A stretch of DNA of 64,000 nucleotides. Origin: JAJPKK01 sp963844635. GTDB taxonomy: Bacteria; Pseudomonadota; Alphaproteobacteria; Rhizobiales; Xanthobacteraceae. The stretch covers positions 124,001 through 188,000 of the forward strand of contig CAWJPD010000007.1 in the NCBI GenBank assembly GCA_963844635.1, given 5' to 3'. Shown here piece by piece: positions 27,434 through 35,169 of the stretch (position 1 is its first letter; each line of letters starts with the position of its first letter). The notes beneath the pieces were generated by a model. That model did no database searches. It saw only the letters and a list, made by a program, of their open reading frames with translations, and was not told the DNA's origin. The translations under genes were made by a program, and so were the position numbers.

Positions 27434-28210
27434 ATGACAACACGACGCGATATGTTGATGACCGGAATTGGCACTGCGGTGGCTGCGGCAACGGCTGCGC
27501 CGGCTACCGCGCAGCCTGTCCGCAAGACATTCGTGCTTGTGCACGGCGCATGGGGCGGCGGTTGGGTTTGGCGGCGCGCTGCCGATCTCCTGGAGGCACG
27601 TGGACACAAGGTTTTCACGCCGACAATGACCGGGCTGGGCGAGCGTTCCCATCTGCTCGATGCGAAGGTGAACCTGTCGACGCACATCACCGACATCGCG
27701 AACGTCATAAAATGGGAGCGCCTCGATAACATCGTGCTGGTCGGACATTCTTACGCCGGCATGGTGATTACCGGCGTGGCCGGTCAGGCGGAGCACGCGA
27801 TCGGCTCGATCGTTTATTTGGACGCGTTCCTGCCCGATGACGGCCAGTCGCTGTCGGATCTTGGGGCACAGCAGCAAGTTGGCAGCGCCGCGGAGAAGGG
27901 CGAACTGGCGGTTGCTCCGCCCTCCGCCGCATCTTTCGCCGTGAACGAGAAAGATCGGGCCTGGGTGGACGCCATGTCCACGCCGCAGCCCGTCGCCACT
28001 CTCACCGAAAAGGTGACGGGGGCGACTGCACGCGATCGCATCGCGCACAAGACCTACGTGCAAGCTACCGGGCGGCGCGCCCCGCCCTTCACTGCCGCCC
28101 GGGCCAAAATTCAATCCGCCCCGGCCTGGCGCATCTACGAAGTGCCGAGCGGGCATTTCGTCATGATCGACATGCCCGAACGCCTCGTCGAAATCCTTCA
28201 GGAGGTGTGA
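27434..28210 (+). CDS. Tat-exported alpha/beta hydrolase, EstC-like
   Basis: The 258-aa protein starts with a Tat-type signal (TTRRDMLMTGIGTAVAAATAAPATA). Next come the oxyanion motif FVLVHGAWGGGWVW, the nucleophile elbow GHSYAGMV near residue 102, and the catalytic His in PSGHFVMIDMPERL near 245. Together these place it with esterases of the methylketone/pyrethroid-type group. Start is supported by GGGAGGA 8 nt upstream. It stands alone between accD and cobT; substrate unknown. Confidence 0.88.
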   Translation: MTTRRDMLMTGIGTAVAAATAAPATAQPVRKTFVLVHGAWGGGWVWRRAADLLEARGHKVFTPTMTGLGERSHLLDAKVNLSTHITDIANVIKWERLDNIVLVGHSYAGMVITGVAGQAEHAIGSIVYLDAFLPDDGQSLSDLGAQQQVGSAAEKGELAVAPPSAASFAVNEKDRAWVDAMSTPQPVATLTEKVTGATARDRIAHKTYVQATGRRAPPFTAARAKIQSAPAWRIYEVPSGHFVMIDMPERLVEILQEV

Positions 28211-28401
28211 GCCGAGGATCGTAGCCTGGATTGAGCACCGTTCGCGATGAGGCGACCATCAGTTCTGAGCCGGCGCGAAATCCGGGAAACCGTCAAATCC
28301 AGAACGCGAATCTCGGAAGTCGGCAACGGCCCCGGGGCATGCTCTGCCCGCGCTATGACTGCTGCAAATTTCGTGACGTTGAGGCGCAGCCGGGCGGCGC
28401 A

Positions 28402-29418
28402 TCAAAGCTTTTCCGAAACGCCGGCCTCGGCGAAGGTCGCCATGCCCGTGTGGCAGGCCAGCGCGGCGCGCAGGACGAGCGCTGCCACGGCGGCGCCCGA
28501 GGCCTCGCCGAGCCGCATGTCGAGATCGAGCAGCGGCTTGAGACCGAGCGCGTCGAGAAGGGCGCGGTGGCCTCCCTCCGCCGAGACATGGCCGGCGACG
28601 ACGTGATCGAGCGCGTTCGTGGCGAGCCGCGTCAGCGGGGCAACGGCTGCCGTACACACGTAGCCGTCGAGCAGTACCGGGATGCGCTGGTGTCGCGCGG
28701 CAAGCGTCGCGCCAAGTAGCGCGGCGAGTTCGCGTCCGCCAAGCGCGGCGGCAATCCGCAGCGGATCGCCGAGAATGCCGGCATGGCGGGCAAGCGCTGC
28801 GTCGATCGCGTCGCGCTTTCTCGCGAGGCCATCCTCGTCGACCCCGGTACCGCGCCCGGCCCAGCCAACGCCACCGCCGCCAAACAGCGCTGCCGCGATC
28901 GCGGCTGCCGCTGTTGTGTTGCCGATGCCCATCTCGCCGAGACAGACGAGGCTCGCCCGGGCGGGCACCGCGTCATAGCCGTGGGAAGCAGCAGCAAGGA
29001 ACTCGCTTTCGCTCATCGCCGGCGCCGCCGTGAAATCGGCGGTCGGGCGTTCAAGGTCAAGCGGGACCACGCGCAGATTTGCCTGCACCGCGCGAGCGAG
29101 CTGGTTGATGGCGGCACCGCCGGCGGCAAAATTCGCCACCATCTCGGCGGTGACGGCCGCCGGGTACGCCGACACACCTTGCCTCGTCACGCCATGATTT
29201 CCGGCGAACACCAGCACCTCGATGCGGTCAAGATGCGGCGGATGGCGTCCCTGCCACATGGCGAGCCATGCGACAATCGTCTCGAGACGGCCCAGGCTTT
29301 TCGGCGGTTTCGTGAGAATGTCGTTGCGCCGGTCGGCGGCAGCCGCGGCATGGCCGTCGGCTTGCGGCAGGTCGCGGCAGGCGCGGCGCAGTTCATCGAA
29401 GCTGGCAAATCGCGGCAT
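28402..29418 (-). CDS. cobT: Nicotinate-nucleotide-dimethylbenzimidazole phosphoribosyltransferase
   Basis: CobT makes alpha-ribazole phosphate for the lower ligand of cobalamin. The 338-aa protein has the N-terminal RNDILTKPPKSLGRLE, VFAGNHGVTRQGVSAYPA, CLGEMGIGNTTAAAAI near residue 165, WAGRGTGVDEDGLARK, and DMRLGEASGAAVAAL with the catalytic Glu. No other cobalamin gene is adjacent. I looked for a cobalamin riboswitch in 29419-29660 and saw no B12-box-like core. Confidence 0.96.
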   Translation of the reverse strand: MPRFASFDELRRACRDLPQADGHAAAAADRRNDILTKPPKSLGRLETIVAWLAMWQGRHPPHLDRIEVLVFAGNHGVTRQGVSAYPAAVTAEMVANFAAGGAAINQLARAVQANLRVVPLDLERPTADFTAAPAMSESEFLAAASHGYDAVPARASLVCLGEMGIGNTTAAAAIAAALFGGGGVGWAGRGTGVDEDGLARKRDAIDAALARHAGILGDPLRIAAALGGRELAALLGATLAARHQRIPVLLDGYVCTAAVAPLTRLATNALDHVVAGHVSAEGGHRALLDALGLKPLLDLDMRLGEASGAAVAALVLRAALACHTGMATFAEAGVSEKL

Positions 29419-29810
29419 GGCAGAGGAAGGTCGTTATCCCATGGTTGACTTGGGAAGTCGCCTCTGCTCGATTGCATGTTTCTTGCGTCAGCGTGTAAGA
29501 AGGTGAGGCGGAGGCGACGCACGACCGGTGGGCACGGCCACCGATACTCATCACCAAGGCTGGTTACTCACCGGGTCTGACGTTTCCCCCGCCCCGCCCT
29601 TACCGTCCTAAACGAATCAGACATGAGCATGACCCCCGCTGGGCAAATCGAGGCCGAAGTTTGGCATCACGCTGACAATTGATTGATTCTATTATTGCCC
29701 TTGCTCCGGGTCACCCGCCGTCACACCCGCTAATCCGCCCTCAAGTGTTGTTGTTGCGCATCGCGCGCATGATGGAATCGCAGCACCCGAGTTCCGCCAA
29801 GTCTGCCGGA
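29419..29810. other. Intergenic gap between cobT and rppH
   Basis: This 392-bp stretch has no supported gene. It should contain the cobT promoter (minus strand). No terminator with a T-run, riboswitch core or dispersed repeat was recognised. Confidence 0.5.
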
Positions 29811-30317
29811 TCAAACCGCGCGGAATTTGGCGAACTCACGTACGACTCGTTCGTAGACCTGCCGTTTGAACGGCACCACGAGGTTCGGCAGGTTCTCCAT
29901 CGTTTCCCATTTCCAATCGGCAAATTCCGGCTTGTGGCCACCACCCCCGGGGGAGGAAATGTTGATCTCGCGCACGTCGCCGGTGAAGCGCAACGCGAAC
30001 CATTTTTGGGTCTGGCCGCGATATTTCCCGCCCCACGCCTGGGCGAGGATTCCCCTTGGGATGTCGTAGGTAAGCCAGTCATCAATGGCGCCGAGGCGCT
30101 CTACCGAGCGGATGCTGGTCTCCTCAAACAGTTCGCGCAACGCAGCCCGCCACGGGTCTTCCCCGTCGTCGATGCCGCCCTGAGGCATCTGCCAGACATG
30201 GGTCTCGTCGATGTGCTCGGGACCGGAGGTCCGCCGGCCGATGAAAACGAGCCCGGCAGGATTGATGACGGTGAGCCCGACGCAGGGTCGGTAGGGCAGG
30301 TCTTCGAAACGGCTCAT
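29811..30317 (-). CDS. rppH: RNA pyrophosphohydrolase (Nudix)
   Basis: RppH removes pyrophosphate from the 5' end of mRNAs and so starts decay. The 168-aa protein begins MSRFEDLPYRPCVGLTVINPAG. It has the Nudix box GGIDDGEDPWRAALRELFEETSI (residues 48-70), VWQMPQGG before it, and QTQKWFALRF typical of RppH/IalA. The frame stays open upstream to 30707, but that part is only translated repeat DNA, so ATG 30317 is chosen. The preceding YibQ-like gene is on the same strand, a usual order in the lineage. Confidence 0.95.
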   Translation of the reverse strand: MSRFEDLPYRPCVGLTVINPAGLVFIGRRTSGPEHIDETHVWQMPQGGIDDGEDPWRAALRELFEETSIRSVERLGAIDDWLTYDIPRGILAQAWGGKYRGQTQKWFALRFTGDVREINISSPGGGGHKPEFADWKWETMENLPNLVVPFKRQVYERVVREFAKFRAV

Positions 30318-30330
30318 GGCATGCTCATTA

Positions 30331-30775
30331 GCGCATGATCCCGAAGAGTTGCAGACTTTTCGGACATAGATCAGCAGAATCAAAGAGAACCGAGCGGGAT
30401 GCGATTCAAGCTGAATTGCATCGCGCACTGCGCATGATCCCGAAGAGTTGCAGACTTTTCGGACATAGATCAGCAGAATCAAAGAGAACCGAGCGGGATG
30501 CGATTCAAGCTGAATTGCATCGCGCACTGCGCATGATCCCGAAAAGTTGCAGACTTTTCGGACAAGATCATGCGCAGAATCAACCAGCATCCGTCGTCGA
30601 GCGCAGTCCGTGACGGATGCGACAAAGAGAACCGAGCGGGAGGCGTTCCAAGCTGAACGCATCCCGCTCTGCGCATGATCCCGAAAAGTTGCAGACTTTT
30701 CGGACATAGATCATGCGTAGAATCAAAGAGAACCGAGCGGGACGCGATTCAAGCTGAATCGCATCGCGCTATAGA
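30331..30775 (+). repeat. Tandem array of four palindromic repeats (copies E1-E4)
   Basis: Unit starts are at 30331, 30430, 30529 and 30671. Units 1 and 2 are identical 99-bp sequences. Unit 3 is longer (142 bp) because it has an extra AGCATCCGTCGTCGAGCGC...GACGGATGCG palindrome. Unit 3 has the complete core: GCGCATGATC, CCGAAAAGT-TGCAG-ACTTTTCGG, then GATCATGCGC. It fills the rppH upstream region. Confidence 0.95.
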
Positions 30776-30777
30776 GA

Positions 30778-32008
30778 TCAATTCGTCCTGTTGTGCGTGG
30801 CCGCCGAGATCGCCACCAAGGCGAAGCCGCGGCTTTCCACCGTCATCGCCCAGCGGGAGATGCGCTCGATGGCAACCGGGATCGCGGCGGCAAAACCGAC
30901 GGCGCTGCCGCTCTCGCGCGCAATGCCCTCGAGATGCATCAACGCACGATCGGTTTCGCTTGCGGTCGGGATCGCATCCACGGCAAGGCTTGCCCTGACG
31001 AAGGGCAGGCTGGAGCCGCCGGCGATCTGGCTCGCGAGGCTGCGCAACGAGCTGCCATCATCGACATAGATGAGGCCACGCCTGCCGATTTCCCGCAAAA
31101 TCGGCGTCAAGGACAGTTCCGAGGCGGTAAATCGCGCGCCCATCTGGTTCACGATGCCGACATAGCCTTGGAATCGGCTCATTGCCCATTGCAGACGGTC
31201 GACGTTCTGTTCCGGCGTCAGCGAAGTGAGCAGGGTCTGCGGTCCCGGGTCATTGTCAGGGTAGTCGAGTGGCTCCATAGCCACCTGCAACAGCAGTTCG
31301 TGTCCGAGGCCGCGCGCCTTGTCGGCGAGACGCTCGAGGTCTGGGGCGTAAGGGGTGAATGCGAGCGTGATGGGCGCCGGCAGCTTGTTGATCGCCTCGG
31401 TCGTAGCGACCGCCGAAATACCAAGCCCGGTCACCACGATCGCGATCTGCGGCAAGGTGGGATTTGCGGAGGCGGGCTGGGCGTAGACTTGGGCCGGACG
31501 CTGACCATCGGCGCCGATCCGGGGAACCGACCCGTTGCGGGTCATTTCGAGGAGCTGGGCGGAGGCGCCGACCGGTGGTGCCGGTCCGGGTCCGGGAAGC
31601 CTCACCTGCTGGCGTGAACCGCTGCGCCCATCAATGATGGTGACCACGGGACCATCGGCTTCGGGTTCCGCAGGCCGAGGACCTTGCTGGACCAAGATTC
31701 TGCCGGTGCTCTCCGGTCTGGGCTTTTCCCGGCGTCTCCGCCCCGGTGAGAGGTTCCGCCACGCCCCCGGGCATGACTGCCGACGTCTGTTTGGCGCCCG
31801 CTCCTGCATCGCCCGTCGTCTTGGGAGCGTTGACGAACACCATCGGCTCGCCCCCTTGTCGGTCACTGCCGAAGAGGCTCCACGCTCCGAAGCTTGCAAG
31901 GACGACGGCCAGGGTGGCAGCGACGATGCGCGGCGCGAGCTGCCGAAGGCGCGAGGGACCGCCAGTCGGGTCGAGACCCAGCGGAATATTAAGATCATCG
32001 TGCGCCAA
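30778..32008 (-). CDS. Divergent polysaccharide deacetylase (YibQ-like), one frameshift
   Basis: The N-terminal frame (from ATG 32008) gives MAHDDLNIPLGLDPTGG, a Pro-rich start, and the membrane anchor IVAATLAVVLASFGAWSLF. Near 31725 the reading must change frame to continue with PRPESTGRILVQQGPRPAEPEADGPVVTIIDG. The deacetylase-like domain follows: IAIVVTGLGISAVATTEAINKLPAPITLAFTPYAPDLERLADKARGLGHELLLQVAMEP, then QGYVGIVNQMGARFTASE. This family (DUF610) lacks known activity; it is often near ctpA and rppH. Without the frameshift the product would be about 410 aa. Confidence 0.83.
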
Positions 32009-32130
32009 AACAGGCCTCGCGAATCAACCGACAAAGCCTAGCACGATGGCGGTGCCGCTCGCGGGCTGCGGTGCCAACAATCGGTCCGCTCGCACCGTGG
32101 TCTCTCGGCTGCCGGCACCGACGATTGTTG

Positions 32131-32340
32131 AAAAAAAAGGGCCGGCAAGCCGGCCCCGCAAATGGAGGTTGATCCAAATACCTACCTTAACGCTACTCAA
32201 CACAAACGCTACTCAACACATCACCTGGGTCCGGCCCAAGCAAGCCCAGGGGGGCTGGGGGGCTGAGGAATCCGGACCCGCTACGAGCCGGAACCCGAGG
32301 CGCACTCTGTCTCGCAATTTAGGACGACGCGCGCACGGCT
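32131..32340 (-). ncRNA. Candidate small RNA with C-tract hairpin and T8 terminator
   Basis: Read on the minus strand, 32279-32227 forms GGGTCCGG...CCGGACCC (perfect 8 bp) around a loop that contains CCCCCCAGCCCCCC. About 70 nt downstream is the hairpin GGGCCGGC-tt-GCCGGCCC (32156-32139) followed by eight T (32138-32131). No open frame lies between, and the terminator cannot belong to the flanking genes. The transcript start is unknown; TTAACC near 32361 on the minus strand is a possible -35 box. The hairpin resembles those at 59620 and 63257. Confidence 0.45.
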
Positions 32341-32521
32341 GAAATTTGGCGGTATTATGAATCGGTTAACGAATGCGTGATTGTGAGTACGTAAAATTCA
32401 CAGAGGCCCGGCAGCGCGGAAGCAGCCAAAGGCTTCGTGGGCTGATCGTCGGGACAAATGAACCCCTTGCCGCCGGGTCGTGTTCGGAGCGATCATGACG
32501 CCCGGATGAAAGGAGGCGCCT

Positions 32522-32893
32522 ATGATCGGCGAAACTGAACCGAGCCAGTCGAAGGGCGGCGAGCGCGCCGGCGGAACACCGCCTGCTCCCGCCGCCCGCG
32601 TAACCTTTGACAGAGGCGAGCTCGATCGCATTTTCGGACTTTACGGACGCAAGGTCGCCGCCGGCGAGTGGCGCGATTACGCTATTGATTTCCTCAAGGA
32701 CAGGGCGGTGTTTTCCGTGTTCCGCGGCACCGCCGAAGTTCCGATCTATCGCATCGAAAAGCATCCTCGGCTGCCGCGGCGCCAGGACACCTACAGCGTG
32801 ACCTCAGCGACGGGGCTGATTCTGCGCCGCGCCCAGGAGCTTGATCCGGTGCTGCGCGCCATCGACCGTTCGCTGACGGTGGTGGCGAACTAG
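32522..32893 (+). CDS. DUF2794 family protein
   Basis: The 123-aa protein carries the DUF2794 core: VTFDRGELDRIFGLYGRKVAAGEWRDYAIDFLKDRAVFSVFRGTAEVPIYRIEKHPRL, then DTYSVTSATGLILRRAQELDPVLRAIDR. The family is almost restricted to alphaproteobacteria and has no known function. AAGGAGG sits 5 nt before the ATG. Confidence 0.92.
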   Translation: MIGETEPSQSKGGERAGGTPPAPAARVTFDRGELDRIFGLYGRKVAAGEWRDYAIDFLKDRAVFSVFRGTAEVPIYRIEKHPRLPRRQDTYSVTSATGLILRRAQELDPVLRAIDRSLTVVAN

Positions 32894-33054
32894 AGCGAAA
32901 CGCCGCGCGCCTCCGGAACGGTTTGGCATATGCAGCAGAGCCGCGACCCAGCCGTCGAATATGGGGAAGCCGCAATGCACCGCGTGCTTGCCAGGCCCGT
33001 CGGCGGCGCGGCCGTCGGCCGGAGCAGATGTCGGCTGCCGGCATGAGAGGGGCA

Positions 33055-33160
33055 GCGCATGATCCGGTAAAGTTGCGGACTTTTCGGATAAAGATCATGC
33101 GCAAAATCAAAGACAACAGTGGGCGGGCGCTTCAGGCCGAACGCATCCCGCTCCAAGCGC
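33055..33160 (+). repeat. Palindromic dispersed repeat, copy F
   Basis: The core GCGCATGATCCGGTAAAGTTGCGGACTTTTCGGATAAAGATCATGCGC spans 33055-33102. The usual tail follows, AATCAAAGACAAC and GCTTCAGGCCGAACGCATCCCGCTC. It sits between DUF2794 and the BI-1 genes. Confidence 0.85.
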
Positions 33161-33190
33161 GCGATGGCCCGCCCGCTATCGCCCACGGAA

Positions 33191-33222
33191 AGAGGCGCCT
33201 GTCTGATCAGGCGCCTCTTGGG
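33191..33222 (-). terminator. Hairpin terminator after the downstream BI-1 gene
   Basis: GAGGCGCCT (33192-33200) pairs with AGGCGCCTC (33209-33217), with an 8-nt loop. Read on the minus strand it is followed by TTTCC only, so it is a weak intrinsic terminator, 28 nt after the stop at 33245. Confidence 0.55.
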
Positions 33223-33244
33223 TCACTCCAACACTGCCAGGGGA

Positions 33245-33979
33245 TCAGCGGCGGTCGCCGAACAGCCGCAGCATCATCAGGAACAGGTTGATGAAATCGA
33301 GATAGAGGCTCAGCGCACCCATCACGACCTTGCGGCCGGCGATGCTGCCGTCATCTCGCACATCGTAGAATTCCTTGATCTTTTGCGTATCCCAGGCGGT
33401 CAGGCCGGCGAAGATGACGACGCCGATCACCGAGATCGTCCACTGCAGCGCGGAACTTGCCAGGAAGATGTTGACGAGGCTCGCAATGATGATCCCGAAC
33501 AGGCCCATGACGAGGAACGAGCCGACGGCATTAAGGCTGCGCGGGGTCGAGTAGCCATAGAGGCTCAGCGCTCCAAACGCCGCCGCGGATATGAAGAACA
33601 CCCGGGTGATCGAAGCTCCGGTGTAGACCATGAAGATGGTCGACAAGGACAGGCCGAGGGAGGCGGCGTAAATGAAGAACAGCAGGCGTGCCGTCGACGC
33701 TTGAAGCTGTCCGATCCTGAAGCTCAGGAAGAACACCAGGCCGAGCGGGGCCAGGGCGATCACCCACATCAGCGGCGTCCCGAACAGGGCATGCCTGAAC
33801 GCCGGATTGGCGAGCGCATATTGGTAGGTGAGCCAGGCGACCACACCGGTGAGCGCCACGCCGCCGGTCATGTAATTGTAGACGCGGATCATGTGGGCGC
33901 GCAGCCCCATGTCGTAGGCGACGGCGCGATCGGTCCCTACGCCGCGCAGGGTGGCATAGTTGCGGTCGAAGTCCGACAT
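33245..33979 (-). CDS. Bax inhibitor-1/YccA family membrane protein (second of two)
   Basis: The 244-aa protein has seven predicted membrane segments, such as YMTGGVALTGVVAWLTYQYAL, PLMWVIALAPLGLVFFLSF, VFFISAAAFGALSLYGYSTPRSL and FLVMGLFGIIIASLVNIFLAS. The C-terminus has DTQKIKEFYDV with the conserved acidic residues and LSLYLDFINLFLMML. BI-1 proteins form calcium-leak channels or interact with membrane proteases (FtsH). It is a paralogue of the next gene upstream, 180 bp away on the same strand. Confidence 0.93.
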   Translation of the reverse strand: MSDFDRNYATLRGVGTDRAVAYDMGLRAHMIRVYNYMTGGVALTGVVAWLTYQYALANPAFRHALFGTPLMWVIALAPLGLVFFLSFRIGQLQASTARLLFFIYAASLGLSLSTIFMVYTGASITRVFFISAAAFGALSLYGYSTPRSLNAVGSFLVMGLFGIIIASLVNIFLASSALQWTISVIGVVIFAGLTAWDTQKIKEFYDVRDDGSIAGRKVVMGALSLYLDFINLFLMMLRLFGDRR

Positions 33980-34159
33980 CAGAATGTCCTTTCGTACGCC
34001 CGAAATGGCCTGTGGGCGGCAGGGGCTTCGCGGCGGTCCCCGCGACAGCCGGATGGGCGAAATCTAATGCTTTTTGGCACGGCGCGGAAGATGGCCGCCC
34101 GAGATTTAGTTAGCAGGCGGTAGCGTCCTTTCGCCGCCAGTTCCGAGCGGAAGAGGCGT

Positions 34160-34984
34160 TTATTCCTCGCGTTCCCCGGCAACCTGCAACAGCAGAGCGA
34201 ACAGGTTTACGAAATCGAGGTACAGCGACAACGCTCCCAGTATCGCGGTCCGCTCGGCGGTATCGCCATCCATCGCGCCGTAAATGTACTCGTCTTTGAG
34301 GCGCCGCGTATCCCACGCCGTCAACCCGGAAAACACCAGCACCCCGGCGATCGAGATCGTCCATTGCAGGGCAGAACTCGCCAGAAAGGCATTGGCGATG
34401 CCGGCGATGACAAGGCCGAACAGACCCATCGTCAAAAATGAGCCGAGACCCGTCAGGTCGCGTCTGGTGGTGTAGCCCCACAGCGACAGCGCGCCGAACG
34501 AAGCCGCGGTGATGAAGAAGACCCGCACGACAGAGGTATGGGAATACAGGATAAACACCGATCCAAGCGATCCGCCGATCAGCGCGGCATAAACCCAGAA
34601 CACCAGCTGGGCGAGCGGTGGGTTCATTCGGTCGATGGCGAAGCTCAATCCGACGACAAGGCCAAGTGGCGCGAGGATCAGCAGCCACTTCAGCGGCGTG
34701 ACGAAAACGGCATAGCCGAGCGGGGTCAAATAGAGGTTCTCGGCAATCTGCGCAGGAACTTCCGTGCCGCCATGGACCATTTTCGCCGCCGCTCCCGCAT
34801 CGCCGGTCACGGACAGCGCATAGATGCCGAGCGCGGCGACTCCCGTGATGGCGAGACCAAAGCCCATGTAGTTGTAGATGCGCAGCATGTAGCCGCGCAG
34901 CCCGGCATCGATGGCCGCGACTTCGGCGCTGCTGACCGATCCGACAACGGAACGGCCCAATGTATCGCGATCAAAGTCCGCCAT
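34160..34984 (-). CDS. Bax inhibitor-1/YccA family membrane protein (first of two)
   Basis: The 274-aa paralogue shares the same topology and motifs: AIDAGLRGYMLRIYNYMGFGLAITG, PLKWLLILAPLGLVVGLSF, VVRVFFITAASFGALSLWGYTTRRDLTGLGSFLTMGLFGLVIAGIANAFL, DTRRLKDEYI and LSLYLDFVNLFALLLQVAG. It has an extra 30-residue loop after TM2 (GDAGAAAKMVHGGTEVPAQIAENLYLT). The two genes clearly arose by tandem duplication. Confidence 0.93.
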   Translation of the reverse strand: MADFDRDTLGRSVVGSVSSAEVAAIDAGLRGYMLRIYNYMGFGLAITGVAALGIYALSVTGDAGAAAKMVHGGTEVPAQIAENLYLTPLGYAVFVTPLKWLLILAPLGLVVGLSFAIDRMNPPLAQLVFWVYAALIGGSLGSVFILYSHTSVVRVFFITAASFGALSLWGYTTRRDLTGLGSFLTMGLFGLVIAGIANAFLASSALQWTISIAGVLVFSGLTAWDTRRLKDEYIYGAMDGDTAERTAILGALSLYLDFVNLFALLLQVAGEREE

Positions 34985-35169
34985 GCTCCGTCCGGCTGCG
35001 AGGAGGGCGACGCCCGCTCGCGCGCCCGTTGATATTTCGAAATAATGGCGGAGCTTTAAGACATCACAAGGGTGAAAGCGGGCGGCACCTTACCGCAGCG
35101 TAAGGTTTTCACCGTGGCCGATCGTCGCTGAATTGAAGCTTGACCAAGGTCATCGCCAAAACGGGCCGC

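Noticed and set aside
29440..29660. Cobalamin riboswitch upstream of cobT
   Set aside because: Neither strand shows the B12-box core or a fitting terminator/anti-terminator arrangement.
30318..30707. In-frame N-terminal extension of rppH through the repeat array
   Set aside because: The extension is only translated repeat DNA (CNFSGSCAVRDAIQLESH repeated) and lacks similarity to the Nudix family; ATG 30317 gives the conserved start.
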